DNA of 64,000 bases from Albula goreensis (taxonomy: Eukaryota > Chordata > Actinopteri > Albuliformes > Albulidae): assembly GCA_022829145.1 (NCBI GenBank), contig CM040763.1, positions 1,337,342 through 1,401,341 of the forward strand, in the 5' to 3' direction. Position numbers and translations under genes: made by a program. Below are positions 44,686-58,880 of the stretch, piece by piece. Positions within the stretch are counted from its first letter, which is position 1, and each line of letters opens with the position of its first letter. The notes beneath the pieces are model-generated. The model saw only the letters and a list, made by a program, of their open reading frames with translations, was not told the origin of the DNA and searched no databases.

Positions 44686-46030
44686 AAACCGTGAACAGAG
44701 GGTCGCGCTACTTTATTCAGTTGGTTTATGCCCTGCGGTTGCCTTCCTGTGTCTGAAAAGCATAGCAGGCGGCCAGCAGAGCAGAAGTAAGTCGTGTTTT
44801 GTTAGTTGTCTGAAACCCCTCGTCCCGGAACCACATAAGCTCCCGCACTATACCGGGATTGAGAAAAATAAATCCATTTGTTCCCGACAAACATTTTGTC
44901 ATTAAAAATATGAGATAGAAAAAACAGGTTTTGCCGCGTGTGAGTGTCTTCCCCTGCAGCGGGCATTGTGGAGGTGTCAGAAACATTAGCTCAGAGGGAT
45001 ACATTCTGAAAGCTAACGTTTCTGGTCTGATAGACACTGGGAGGAACCGATCTGCTTTTTCAGATCCGCCCCACACTACGGAGGGGCAAAGTTGCACAGT
45101 AACTGAACTGAATGGGGAGTTAACAACCGGCGTACAACGTATCTGTAGTCGGTTAACGTTCAGTCACAGCAGAATTTTCAAACGGGTGTGGGTGAAGGGA
45201 AATGGGAGGTCTGCCTGCTGCTTTGGCAAGTGACTATATTACTGGCTATTAACTCCAAAAACTGTGTCTGTTGTAAATAAAATGCAAACACTGGGATATG
45301 GCACAGAGTAACGGGATACTGGACACCGCTCCAGTGTCGCGAAATTGCAGATTTATCCCGGTTTTGGCTGCCTAACTTCCTCTTTACATTACCCTTGCGA
45401 AGTTCAGAGGCAGCTCAGTTATTTCTCTCCATTTTGCATCGCTTTGCTCCAGATAGGATTGATCCCTGTTATTTAGTATTGGTCATTTACATACCGTTAC
45501 CACCCAGCTCAGCAGAGCCGAAGCTAAGTGCTGTAATGGACACCAGCGTTACCAGGTCAAACTACAATATGAGTATGGAATATAGATATACACAAGGAAC
45601 AACAACAGGGCCGCTGTGACAACATCCACAATCTACGGGAGGAAACAGGTGGACTCACCAAAACTGTAGTAGAATGAAGTTTAGCTCAACGCCAGCCCGG
45701 TCTTGAACCCACTTTTTTGGGCCTAGCTATTTTCGGTTTTCCACAGGAGCAGATTCCTTCAGTCGGTTTTCAAAGACGGGCAGTAAACGTGAATCAAAAC
45801 AAAAAAAAAAACAACGGCGCAGTATCTGTGGGCGCTTTCGAGAAGTTTTAAAACCTAAAGTAGAAATTTTACATCAAATTACCAAACACTATCCTCCCTC
45901 TCTCATAACTCCTGCTTTTTCATTTGGAGGTGTGTGACCTCACCTGTATCACCTGTGGAGAAAGAGCGCGTGACACAGCACTGAACGCGGGCGCTGCTGC
46001 GTGTTAGCCTGCTAACCCGTGACAAAACTA
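44686..46030. other. CpG-enriched block in the 3' flank
   Basis: Against an AT-rich background this stretch has repeated CpGs (for example 44690-44950, 45110-45200, 45810-45850, 45960-46020) and open frames of 123 (minus, 44726-45097) and 100 codons (plus, 44931-45233) with no recognisable domain. It resembles a CpG island of an unseen promoter or enhancer more than a protein exon. Confidence 0.4.
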
Positions 46031-48167
46031 ATAAAAATACTTACCAAGACTCACCAAGAGTTAAACTAATACCTTGAATATTTATTTATTTATTTACATT
46101 TTTATCACCTTTTTAAGTGATTCGGGGAATAAAAAATCAATCAAGGCAAAGATGTCGGATTCTGACTGTTTAGACTGGCGTGGGACAGAAGTGGAGTTTT
46201 TATTGGAAAAATATAAATGAAATCAAATAAAAATACATGTATCCCTTAAAACAGTAATATTTACATAAACAGATTTAATCTAAGAGAACTTTAGTTCAAC
46301 GATTCAAATAGTTTTCATGTGGTCTGAATTTCAAATTCTGCCTTAAAGTAGAACAATGTAACTTTTGTTATTTTTGTTTTACAACGTTCATGTTAAGTAA
46401 CCTTTTTTAAAATATTAGAAATTCTTAAAACAATTTTTATTTTAAAATATTATTCTACCACAAATATTTTGGCCAAACAGACTAGCCACATTTTAACCAG
46501 TGCCCATAACTATAATTAAGATGAGTGTAATTAAAGTAAGCTTGACTTTGAGATTTAAACGGAAGATTTTAGGCTTTGAAACTTGAGACATTCATATGAG
46601 TTTCATAGTTTGAGTTAATACATTTTCTGACCTCCCCTGCTTTGGGCATTAGCCAAGATGAAATGATTAAATTGAGAATAAAGTACCCAGTGTTACTTAC
46701 AAAAGTTACCAAATGAGAGGTTTAGGCAACAAGCAGAGATGGTACCACGTTATGTGGTTGCTGTAACTGGTGGTAGTTTACATTTCATCAGCTTACATCA
46801 CATATGGACCAGGCTGGACAAGCCCAGAACACTAACTATTATACTATAGATATAGATTCACATGCCACACTGAATTCATAGATATTCTATACTGTGCTGT
46901 AGATAGCTGGGTAGTTTGGGTTGAGTTGTATTTTCCTACCTTCTTTTGAGCTGGTGGGTTGCTGTAGCAACACCCGGACAACAAATCCAGCAAAGTCTCC
47001 CTTCCTCCTCATTTTAAAAAATACATCAGGTCATTTTTTTTTTTTTTTAGATTTTGTTCGGGTTAGAACTGTGTTTTCCACCATTTATTTTACATTGTTT
47101 TGGCTTCTTTACTTATTGAAAAACCATCATTTGAGGGGAGGAGGTGGGGTGGGGGGGTTTGTCTCATCTGGTTGATATTAGTGGTGAGAAGCATATGGCT
47201 ATTCAAAGCTCTGGGGTAGAGGGGCATCATTTCCACCAAATGAGTGTCAGCTGACCGCTCGACCGCTAACTCTGCAGTTCAAAGGCTGGAAAAATAGAAG
47301 GGGGGAAAAAAAACTTTGATTGGCTTTGCATTGTCCTATTCTCTTTTGTTCATTAGTTATAGGACGTCATTCTGGACGGTTACTTACTGTAAAACCCAGA
47401 GCCGAGTCTCACGGAAAAACGTTCCTTTTGCATGGGTGTCGTATAGGGGTTGAAGTCAGGAATGATCCAGGGGACCTGGGGTTGGACAGGGGGCTCAGAA
47501 ATGTTCACCAATCTCATCAATTAACTATGTGGGGCCTGTTGTCATTTCTCTCTATGGGACCCATAATTCCTGGCAGTACCCCACCCCCACCCCCTTCTGT
47601 TACCATGGCACCAATAGAATAAGAACAATTGTTACTAGTCCTTAAGAATGGCAAACACAGTCTGTTGAATTACATTTGAGTACACTGCTGTTCTCACCAC
47701 TGCCTGTGGGGAGAAATAAACAGTGGTGACGATTAGGATGCTCTGTATTCACCTGTTTGAATTTGTTGATACCATATCCTGGATTCAGTCAAGCTGGAAA
47801 AGCACCACCTGTACTCAGTAACTTTACAATAAGCACAGCTATATCACATCTGTACAATATGATAGAGCATATACAGTATTGGTATGCAGGATGCTACAGT
47901 TCTCCCTGATTAAATAAAACACATTTCTTTTATTAACACAGAGCCTAGTATTCAGTCAGCATTTGTCTTAACAACGACATGCAAGAGTTTGTTTTTATCT
48001 TCACTTACACAGTTTGGCAACTTCAGTGATCACAGAAATTAACTTGGTAAATTGTTCTTGTTCAGAAAAAGAATGATGCTGTTACTCAGCTGTAAGTAAA
48101 ATTTAAGGACAAATGGGCAGTGAATCCAGGGTAGAGTAAAGTTGTATTGGACAGGCCAATGTATGTG
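46031..48167. other. 3' flank, AT-rich, no gene recognised
   Basis: A T-run lies at 47036-47049 and a G-rich patch near 47136-47158. No coding features. Confidence 0.45.
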
Positions 48168-48169
48168 TA

Positions 48170-48214
<45 letters not shown>
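48168..48214. repeat. compound (GT)n(GA)n microsatellite
   Basis: GTGTGTGTGTGTGTGAGAGA passing into an uninterrupted GA run. Confidence 0.95.
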
Positions 48215-48218
<4 letters not shown>

Positions 48219-49562
48219 TGCAAAGATCAGTTTTACAGGGAAATGTCTGAGACAGGATGTCGTAGTGAAAAATTACTTCAGAGACATTGGTCAGAGGAAA
48301 AATCTTTGTTTAAAAAGGAACTCCATGAAAAAAAATGAAAATGTGATAGTTTACTCTTTACCCAAAGTTTGTCAGACAGATCTTTCACTCTAATGTGTTG
48401 CATTGGTTTATTCATTAATTTTAGCTGCCTTCAGTTTCCTTATGATGTCAGCGGAAGACACCCCATTCACACTGAGAATAGGTACTTTCCACTATGCTCA
48501 CTACTGAGGACAAGCAGAAATAAAATATGACATAACCAACTAAAATTTCAGCTAACCACTTGTTCTGTGGCATAAAACATAATTTAGCAATAAAAAAACA
48601 ACCCATCAGAGATGTCCATCTTTTTCCTAAACTTCCACCCGTAGCAAATCGGACCCATGGAAGTGGGTTTCATTTCTCTGGTGATGCAAGATGGTCGCTC
48701 AGAGTTTTCCAGGACAGGAGACTGATATCCGAGGGTTGCTTTGCTGTGGTTGGCTGGTTTTGCTTCCCCATTTTAGTCCCTTCATTTGAGCGGTTGTTTG
48801 TATTTCCCTCAATTACTTGGGGTGAATTCGGGAAATTAACTGCGCATACCAATACTGGTTCCCTCATCGATTAAACCACAGTAAGCTATATAATACAGGG
48901 ACAGAAGAGCGTTCTTCATCTGTCATTCACAAATGTTTTTTTTAAAGAAAGTGCTCAAGTTTAAGATTCTAAAGGTTATTGGTCTACTTAAATCTGACTT
49001 ACAAATCAAGACAGGAGTTACTAATTTTCATAACCTGGAGAGCAAGTTTTTGGCCAGCATTTTTGGAGATTGCTGAGCTTGCCAAACTGTTATAGTTAAG
49101 GGAAAACAGACTGGCAGGCAGAGAGAGAGAGATGATTTCAATATGATGATAATTATTACAGATTATATTTATAAATCATGTGCTGAAATGTCTGAGGACT
49201 TTCAGCATAAACAATGAAGATCTTATTCACAATTTGTAAAGGATTATTAAAATAACACTTCAAAATGTTATTGTAGAGTTTTATATAATATGCAGGATGG
49301 AAAAATAAGTATGATAAATACAGTGTGGTACTTGACATTACAACATATTTTACACTTCTACAAACATTGAAGATCAACACTGTAAAAATGAATTCTGTGT
49401 CACCTGACATACTGTGAGGAACGCCTCCAAAATGAAGCTATTTATTAAACGTATATTTTTTTAAAACGATGGCACGGAGTGAACCTCTCTACGGCTGACA
49501 TGTTGTTTGAAATATGATGTGAAGCGAAGACAAAGCAGGCTGAGAGCGCTCTGTGGGGGAAG

Positions 49563-49610
49563 GGGGAGGTGCTGGCACAGTGGGGAGGTGCTGGCACAGT
49601 GGGGAGGTGA
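49563..49610. repeat. short tandem repeat, 19-bp period, about 2.5 copies
   Basis: GGGGAGGTGCTGGCACAGT is repeated directly, then truncated as GGGGAGGTGAT. Confidence 0.8.
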
Positions 49611-49899
49611 TTCCCCATTACTCCAAACACAACTAAACATGAACTAAAGCCATGGCGATTATGACAGCCATTCACTGGGCTGATGGAGGAGCGCTGCAAA
49701 TCATTTCTCTACAAAACTTCACTGGATTCACCCGGCGTTATTCCATTAACCGTCCTGCACAGGCTGTTGGACAGTGAGTGGCTATCCTCAACGCCCCCCA
49801 CATACACCCCCAATATAAAACCATACCTACAGAATATATCTGCTGTAGCCTCTCACTGTGACCCTGTCTTACTTGTCTTGCTTACTAAATCTGTCAACT

Positions 49900-50130
49900 T
49901 CCACTTACAATCAGAGAATTTCTACCAGCTTATCTTTCGGTCTCACCAAAAAACACAAACTAACATGGGGAAAAAATCCTTTAAGTAAGCAAACACCCTT
50001 GACTGGAATGACCTTGAAGCAATCATTCAAAATGACCTCTCACATATCCCTGGCCACATTTACGGCTAAGGCAGTTCATTTCATGATTGAAGCTAGTAAC
50101 TGCTCAGTCTATTTTTGTTTCCGTTTGTCT
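49900..50130 (+). pseudogene. probable decayed non-LTR retrotransposon (LINE) 3' ORF end
   Basis: Allowing frameshifts and stops, + strand translations give FRSHQKTQTNMGKKSFK, then DWNDLEAI or TGMTLKQSFKMTSHISLATF. This resembles the C-terminal motif of many LINE ORF2 proteins (T..N.GK.SF...AP..WN.LP..LK....L..F). It is broken and inactive. The assignment rests on motif resemblance only. Confidence 0.4.
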
Positions 50131-53100
50131 GAACTTGAACACTAGTCCTGCATTTCAAACTTTGGTATTTTAATTATGGGATTTAGAAATCAGTGAACCT
50201 TTTTGGTTTTATATCAAACCATTAATGAGGCATAAATGAACAATCTGTTGCTCTTTGGAAATATAGATTTTACAGCACAGAATTATTAACGGAACTGTTG
50301 CAGTCTGTTGTTTTTTGCATATTACCTTTGTAAATCCAGAGCATATTTCAAGATAAGACTAAATTAGGCGACAATCATGCAGGTAATATTTCCAGACAAG
50401 GGTTTAAATTCTTTAAAATGGTGCATTGTGACATCGCTTTGAAAGTTAAGAACATTCAGGTGTTCCGAGTGATCTCCGTTCCTGATTGTGTTCGTATTCC
50501 TGCGGTATTGCAGCGTTCCGTGGCATGCGCACAGTGGGGGAGACGGCCTGCACGTCTGAGCCGGCGCGCCCATACGTCCTGGTGCATACACCTCCCAATC
50601 AGACACAGCTGTTTGGAAAGGGTTTTAGCTCAAGAAAAACAGAACATGTCAGAGAGTGTATCATTAACACAGTCATATTCATAGCACAGTCGTCACAATC
50701 TGTCACGCCTGCAGAAGGAACTTCAAGGGTAAATAGAAAATAATGTTCTGTATAAATGGGGCTAAGCGTTAGGTTGGCAGAAATCCCCTAGATTCACTCT
50801 CAGGGATAATTGCAGGTTTAAAAGGGGGGTGTAAGGAAGCAATTTCCTTTTTATGAAAAGATACCTCTCAAAATGTGACAGATGCAGAGGGAAATTAAAT
50901 AACTAGGACGGGTTGGTTAAACACACGTTTTTTTGGAGCTCCATCCTGAGAGCCCCCACAATCCATTAATTCTGGAGAGAACACAAAAAGAAAGCAGGAT
51001 TCCTGAGCGTGTGTGAGAATGGAAGTCACAGAGAAAATAAGCCAGACCATCCTGACTCAGGATCCAGGGAGTGTGTTACCATGCATATTGATGTCTGTTA
51101 ATTTGTTTGTTACTTTATCATTTAATTTCCTTGTTTGCGTTTTGTCAGTATTGTTCGATACAGAGCACATGCGGCTTAATTGAATGTTTAATTGATTGTT
51201 GGGATGTTTGGCTGACAGATAAAGCCATTCTTCCGTTACGCTTTAAACTCTCTTTCTCATTTCTGGTCACATGTGAGGAGAAGCGGCTTCTCTTCACATG
51301 AAACATTATACTGCAGACCTTCTTGTAAATTAGGAGCACACATTTTTTTGGTAAACATTAAAAAGAGATTGGCTCCCTGACAAAAAAAGTGAAATTTAAG
51401 TGGGTGCTGGCTTAAGAAGTATACCAGTCGTGACTGTCACCATAGAAACCAGCTGGTGTTTTCAGTTTGAATTTTACATACCAGCCAATACAGTTTTACT
51501 GATATGTAGGGTAGTAAAGCTTGTGTGTATGTGTGTGCACTCATGTATTAGAGCGATTGTTGATTACAGGGGTTGGGAACGGTATAAATCTCCAAGATTA
51601 CAGGCTGGAAGAGGAACCAAAACAAACCGTGCTGTGCAGTTAACCGGCAAGAGTTGAGATATGCGGCCCGTGGCAGAAGGTAAGACTGACAGCGGGGTTT
51701 GAGCTCTAAATCTCTCTTTCTGAAGTGCATGTGAACCGTCTCCCCCGGCTGCTAGTTAACAGCTCACTGGAAAATCAGTCTGCAAGTGTTTATGTGCAGC
51801 GATCTGCGCCGTGCACTTCACCGTGAAGGCCTGCATTTACACGGTTGCTAAGAAACCAAAAATGGGTTTAAGAAACGCTCTTGTTTGGGACATCCATCAT
51901 TCGCCAAACACCTTCCGCATCACCAACATATCCAGCTGTGGGATCACCTCAGTGTACATTTTGGATGTGTTTTAAACCAAATACAACTTCATGCAATGCT
52001 TACATGGTAGGGACGCAGTTCAGAGGTCAAGCTAGTACAAGAGGCCGAAGAGCTGGAGGAGTACAATTCAGGCCTCAAACTTTACTGTAGGGAATTACCA
52101 CTGAAGACACTTCCTTAATGCAAATGTGTAGATTTAAAAAAATACACAACACAACTCCATAAGGGACACATTTAAACCTGGTGAAAGCAGAGCAGCTCAT
52201 AGCTGTAAGCCCGCCCACTTTTCAGTGCCTACAAAGTATTTTTGACCAATCATGTAAGCAGGTGAGAGGTGAAGGAGAGGCTGACTCCATCTAGATGATC
52301 TCCTGTTTGGCTCCTCAAGCCGCACACGTCTCTTTTTGTACGTATTTGATATTGATGGTAATGTAAATATGCAGTTTTATACCAACACAATGACCTAAAG
52401 AGGGTTACGGAGTGACTCTGTCATGAAAGGAATGCATATGTCCACAGTGGAAATGGTGTTGGCACCTTGCTGTTGATATTGTTGCTAGCCACTCATTTAG
52501 TTTTTTTTTTTTTTTTACATCTTGTGATTGCAGATCCTCGATTATCTAATCTTTCCTTCAGCTATTTCCACCAGATGCGCCTCATTTCAGTCGCAAATGA
52601 GACGAAACACAGCTATCAGTGTCTGATTACAGACAGAGAGAAAACCCTCCGCAACCGTGGTGACACCCTGTGCAGGCCAAAACTAATGTAAAAATAAAAG
52701 AATGTGTTTCCCAGTTTGTGTGTGTGTGTTTTCAGCGTGTGAAAATACACAAGCTCATTTTCCCCTAATCAACCACAAATATTTTTGACATGAAAACACA
52801 CTTAATTCACGACCCCCTACTTTCAACATTTTTGAAAAGGTCACATATTATACCAATTTACATGCAATGCTGATTGCAGTATTCTGTCTGGACAGAAAAA
52901 TAAATTGGCCGTTGCAGCTTTGCGTGAAAGCAAAAAGGCGTGTAAACACACAGGGGTGTGCAACTACCTGGAGCTCCAGCTTCTCCACTGGGAGTCTGTG
53001 CAGCACAAACAAAAGCAATGAAACTGCTTTGTGTGTGTTCTGGTTTATTTTGGTTACTTGAATTCATGTTTTCTGAAATGTCAGCCTCGACTCATATTAT

Positions 53101-53779
53101 AGTTTAAGTATTTCATAAATTATTTAGAATTTTTTCCCAACTTAAATTAGTGCAGTTACATTCATCCTACTTATATATTTTAACACACTTTACAAAATTA
53201 ACAACAACAATAAATTTTGCACTCATGAGTTTGTACAGTGTTGTCTTCCGATTTATTTTTATGTGTTTTGGACCTCTCTGCTAAATACCTCAAATCAACT
53301 CATCAGGATGCGCCCTTAACTTTGTAATTTTTAAGCAGTTTTATCAAACCTATGAAGTTACACTAAATACAAAATTGTATAATTGTAAATTTTTTGCACG
53401 GATGATTTATGGATTTCTGCAGAGGCCAAAGGAAAAACAGATTAGGTAATCCATGCATAGGGGCCTTAGATTTGAGATAATGGGGCAGTATAATTTGAAA
53501 GCCTGAACAAACCAGAGCAACTGCGTTTCCTGTGCCAGTGGCGTCTGCCAGACGACAGTGGGGACATTTCTAATCAAAGTGCATGGCGGTTTGGCCCCAG
53601 CTTCTAATAATGAGCTTCAGACAGTTGCTTTATTTTTGACAAACAACTTTTTTTTTGTTTATTTTGGGCTGGAAAAATTGTTTGTTGTGTATGTAACTAA
53701 ACAATAACAGTTGGTTACATTTACTGTATATTCCAGCTGAGCTGCTTTACACACTGTTCAGTCTGTGTCTGATCCACAC
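50131..53779. other. 3' flank, no gene recognised
   Basis: Unique AT-rich DNA, with a T-run at 52500-52516 and a local CpG patch at 50510-50580. Short ORFs appear to be chance. Confidence 0.45.
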
Positions 53780-53965
53780 TTCATATTACGGCATTTAGCG
53801 GATATTTTTATTCACAGTGATTTACGCAGCTTATATCCATACAATTCATGATATACGAGCATATTATTTACTGAAGCAATCTGGGTCAAATAACAACGTT
53901 AAGCAGCAATGTCCCACCTGAGATTTGAACTCTTAACCCCCTGGTTACGAGACCATTTCCGAAAC
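53780..53965 (-). mobile_element. tRNA-derived SINE, nearly full length, minus orientation
   Basis: Reverse strand reads GTCTCGTAACCAGGGGGTTA, AGAGTTCAAATCTCAGGTGG, GACATTGCTGCTTAACGTTG, TTCAGTAAATAATATGCTCG, and at its 3' end GTAAATCACTGTGAATAAAA and ATCCGCTAAATGCCGTAAT. The tRNA-like head with a B-box-like GAGTTCAAATC, body and conserved CTAAATGCC tail are all present in the right order but diverged. Confidence 0.75.
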
Positions 53966-55514
53966 AAAAACTCAGTGCACAGGAAAATACATTACAGTTT
54001 CATCCATCAAATGTGAAAAACATGAAAATGCTTCGGAGGGGAACAAGTGCATTTAAATTAAAATGAGTGCACCATTAAGTGTTTTTTTCTCTCTCTTAAA
54101 TACACCACAGAGGCCAGGAATGCTGATGAATCAACGAGGGAAAATGAAATATGATTGTTGTGAGGACGGCGGATGATTGCTCATTTCCCTGGGAATTCCT
54201 CTCTGAGTCCCAGAGGAGACAGTGAGCGGGGGAGGGGGGGCACCCCGGGGGAGGTGGGGGGGACCCCAGACGAGCTGAGTGCCAGAGGAAGGCCTGCAGT
54301 GCACCGCTATGGTAACGCCAGCCAAACACACGGAATGTTAAGCTGTCACCGTGTGGTCACATTTTCCTTTGGGAAAAAACGGACCCTGATTTGTCCATTC
54401 CTTCAGGCTTCCCACCAATCTTCCGCAGTACTCCCCCTCCATTCGCCGGCCCCCGGGTTCAACATGATGGGCACAGGGAGGTAGTCCTTGAGTGTCCAAT
54501 GAAAGCCACATGTCATTTTGTCATTTTAGCAATCCATTTTTTTCCCTGTATTCTTCCAGTGGTTTTTGGTCTGTGGTCCATCCCTTCATCCCCTCAGTAA
54601 GGCCTTCAGCACGTCCTGATTTGAGAAGAATCCAGGTTGACACTTCTGGTTCCTGTCATCTCAAACTGAAGTTGAGTCATCTAGAGCCCAGTTAACGAGG
54701 CTAAGACAATCCCAGGGCCAGACAATGGCCCATCGGCTGGCCTGACTCAGCTTATCAAGGTTTTATCTTGACAGAGCACTGTGATTAGTTGATTAGTTGG
54801 ACCAGGGAGTTTTAGTGCTCAGAACTTAAGACCTCACCCACACTAACCCTTCCCAGATAAGGAAGAAGATCCTGTAAACCTCCTCAGTAAACCAAATATT
54901 TTATATTTTGGGAAGACAGTCTGTGGGTGGTGTGAACAGAATACTAGATTCCACTTCCCTTTCTTCATTTCCAATCCACAAATGAATATTTTATATTTTA
55001 TAACAATAAATCCTTATCATGTTTCTGTTTTGGTAAATTGATCTCAGAAATTGAAACATATTATTAATAATTTCAAGACTCAGTTATGCATGAAAGACTT
55101 TCAAATGAAAGCCACGACAAACCAGAGAAAGTGATTTGATTCTCTTCCCAGACCAGTAAATGTCTGTAAATCAGGTTTTGATAAATCCAATTGTTTTAAT
55201 GCTGCTTTGATTTTCGATGTGTGGTTAAAAATAACCAATACCTTGGATCAATTTCTCCCCAGTCATCTGATTGCTTTCGTAAGTGTGATCTTTGTCTCCA
55301 AACCAAAATTGTTGTTGGAGAGTATGAATGAGAGTCTGTTCCATGTGTCTTTTTTTGGGGCAGTGAAAATGTATTTTAGGTCCAGGGTGCTCTGGGTAAA
55401 AACGTGCCATATTGGAAAAACAGTCCCACCACAGCACTGGTTTGAGGCCACCTCCTGCACCCAGACGATATGTGACTTATGTCCCAATTCTGTCACAGCT
55501 GTCATCCCAAACCC
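53966..55514. other. 3' flank, no gene recognised
   Basis: A G-rich patch at 54228-54265. A 170-codon open frame (55207-55719) runs into the CA repeat and shows no domain. Confidence 0.45.
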
Positions 55515-55640
55515 CACCCTGGACACACACACACACCCACACACACACACACAAACACACACATGTACTCACGCAGACACACAAAACACACGCACATGCA
55601 CAGACACACACACACATACTCTCACAGTTACACACATGCA
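55515..55640. repeat. interrupted CA dinucleotide repeat
   Basis: ACACACACACACCCACACAC-type run with CAGACA and CATGCA interruptions. Confidence 0.93.
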
Positions 55641-58600
55641 CAAACACCTGCCTCTTCATTTTCCATTACCTGCCTCTGCCATTTTCAACCCTGAAGCTGC
55701 CTTTTCTGGACTGCTTTGAGGAAGCTGATGGCCTTGCATGACTTGCATCGGGAATCTTAATGAGTGGAGCTCATCATCGGTCTTCACCACTGATCTTCAG
55801 CATAAACTGCTTGAAGGTTCCCTGTTTAGAAAGTTCAGGGCATTCAATTTCCTCAAACCATTTTGTTAAGCTCTGTTTGCAGGGTTTTACAGTGCAGCGG
55901 GCCTTTTTCTCTCACCCATTTTCCAGGGGTTCAGAAAATCTTGACCGTATTACTGCCTGTGCTTCATGCTGGGTGCTGGGTCGCTTTAGGATGAGTTTGT
56001 GGATTCTGTGGCCCGCTGCGTATTGTTTACGCTTTGTTTTTATTCCTAATTAGGGCGGTGCTGACGACCACTGTCACAGACCGCTGCCTGAAATGGAGGA
56101 ATCTCACGCAATGCGGGGACCAAACCCCTGGCACTGCGTCACGCTGCGCTACGAACTGCTAATCAGCTAAAGCAAACATCTGTGAGCCTGAGGTGTGTCC
56201 CTCTGAAGCAGGGCACACGCTCAAACACGTCACAATGCCAGACAGAATTTCAGTAATAAATAAATATGATGTCATGTTTTTCCTTTTGGGTATCAGAGCT
56301 ATAGAAATAGGATGGGGCTGTCTGAATGTTCCTGAGTGGAAAGGTGATCCATTTCACAGAAGCAAAGGACGGTCTGATCATCGTATTTTGATTTAGAAAT
56401 CACAGCGGCCACTTTGCAGATACAAGCCCAGTTCCATAACAATCGTAATACACAGCCACCCATTCGCAACCAGATACGGGGGGACTTCCACATGCTGGTG
56501 TCTGAGTGAAAGCAGTGGCCGGGTCCTAATGCAGGCGCCGGAGAGCATGCCGGGCTCTCTGTGGCGCAGCTGAGCACGATGGCCTAGCGCTGGATCCCAC
56601 TGCACTACATTACCCAGCAGCCTCCGAGCCTGCTTAGCGCTGCCTTTCTGATCATCCAATCAGGTCGCCAGAAACATGCTTTAAAACCCGATGGCAAACG
56701 CAAAGGCCAGTAAAATAAAAATCTATACTAAAAGAAGGAAATGGGAAACAGACAAATTCTATAATAAGGACAAATAATAATAAGAACAATACTAAAAATA
56801 AAAACTCAACTTGGCCTCACTGTTGGACTCTCATTTTGTGACAGCAGTCCTCTCTCATCACTCTTTCTCTCTCTCAGTCTGTCTCTCTCTCTCCACGTTT
56901 GGGGAACCCCCGGCAGTGAGCCCCAGAGCGGCGGGAGACCACAGGGCCCAGCGCAGAGGGAAGACTCCCTGGCATGGCGTGTTTTTCCCTCCCCTCTGCG
57001 GTGGCACAGCCTAATGCGTTTTCCTGACACGCATGCGGTGGGAACACGCAGGATCAGGCCTGCTCCCCCCCCCATCCCCCCGCCCCGCGCTGGGCTCCAT
57101 CACTGCGGCAGGGCCCTCACGGAAAAACAACAAAAAAAAAACGCAAATCTGAAAATCCGCTCTGGTCACCCATAGCAACGGGGCAGTATTTTTAGTGTGA
57201 ATAGGAGGTTGGGCGTTTGGGGGTGAAGGGGTGAAGAACCTCTCTCTTAAGATTAAAATCCTCCCAATACAATACCTGTGTTAATGGACTGGTGGGGAAG
57301 AAGTGAGGTCTGGTGTTTTGCTTTGAAAGCCCATTGGCCCATTCTACAATGCTGTACATGTGTTTTCTCTGAGTTCAGACATTTGCTCTTAAGTTGGTTC
57401 TACTTTCCATCACTAAATTAAATGACAGGAACAGAATAGCACACACAAGCGCACACACACTTATAACATTTATCTTGTTGGCAAAGAGACACTCCTTATT
57501 CACAATAACAACAGAAATTTGTCCATATTGTATTTTGACAGCCCAAACTCATGGTGTGACAATAAAAAAACACTGTGTCACAGACACTTCTCTATCGCTG
57601 CGCTCCATAGAGCTCCATATCCTGCATGAACTGCACTCTCTCAGCTGGTGTTTATCATTCTGGCTCAAATTATGTGATTAAATGAAAGTGTTTGTTGTTA
57701 TTTCTCTTTCCTTCACAAACCAGAACTGGTTAGGTCAGCAGTCACCAAAATTTCCATGCCAAACTATCTCTTCAGGGAGAAAATGGTTCAGCTCGCTATT
57801 CCATTGGACGTCAAAGTTGAAAACAAACATTGACAGGCTCCAGACTCTAGGCTCTGCAAGCGGTTAGACGGGAAGCAGCGATACAAGGCATGGTGCTTCC
57901 AGTTGTGTGTCAACAAATGCTTACTAAACGAGAAAATATGGAGTCACACTTCTGTGTGTTTAGGCGTGTGTGTAGGCATAGCCTTTGAGACTATTTACTT
58001 ACACTCATTTTCATGACCTAAGCTTTTCACACCATCACTACCTATCAGTGAAAACTGGATGAAGAGTCAAACTCTCCCATCTACAGGAAAGCAATGGCCA
58101 TGTATGTAGCCTGAAATGCCCTCGGTTTCCTCCTGCTTCACTCAGACGGCACAAATCATTTCCCACTTCATCCTGCCGCTCCGCAAAACAAAACAACAAA
58201 AACCCTTTTTTAATTTGCGGTTTTATTGTACAGATTATGCCTGTGTGTTCTGTGCGGCTGGCAGCTCACAGACGGGAACGAGGTGGAGAAGAGTCTAATC
58301 CAGCGCGCTCTGAGCACTGGAGAACACCCACAGTTCTGACGGGCTCTGTCCGAAAACCGCGAAGGAAATTCCACCCTCCCCTGCCCTCCACGGTTAACCC
58401 TCTACAGCCAGACACCCACCAGAAACACAGCCTCCGAGGCCATGACTCTGTCGCTCCAGTCTTCCATTAACTGCATATTTATAATACAGCTGCACTTTTA
58501 TTCATTTATTTATATATTTTTACTGATGTAGGTAAGCAAAAAGGCTACCTCTGTTTCACGGTTCTTCAGCTGTGGCCTTCAGCTTCCTGTCAGAGCCAGC

Positions 58601-58822
58601 ATTTCAGAGCTCCAGCTTCAGTTCTGCAGAGTGAAAATATTACTTGATAAATATTTGTTGATATACAGTAAAATGTTTAGTGTTTAGCATTTATGGGTAA
58701 TCTGAGAATAAGTTCAGAAAATAGGCTGTTCTGTTCACTTTTTAAAGAGCAGTTGTGTTTCTCAGGGTAGGCATTGCTTAGAAGAGGACAGACAGTGGAG
58801 CATCGGGTGGGGGAGAAATTGC
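55641..58822. other. 3' flank, no gene recognised
   Basis: Contains a pyrimidine-rich stretch at 56855-56895 and a C-run near 57063-57090. CpG patches at 56510-56600 and 56900-57100 have no associated exon. Confidence 0.4.
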
Positions 58823-58823
58823 A

Positions 58824-58862
<39 letters not shown>

Positions 58863-58880
58863 AGTGTGTGTGCATGGGTG
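58823..58880. repeat. TG dinucleotide repeat
   Basis: GTGTGTGTGTTTGTGTGTGT continuing to TGTGTGTGTGTAAGTGTGTG. Confidence 0.93.

Noticed and set aside
55207-55719. 170-codon open frame
   Set aside because: Half of it is CA-repeat translation and the rest has no recognisable domain.
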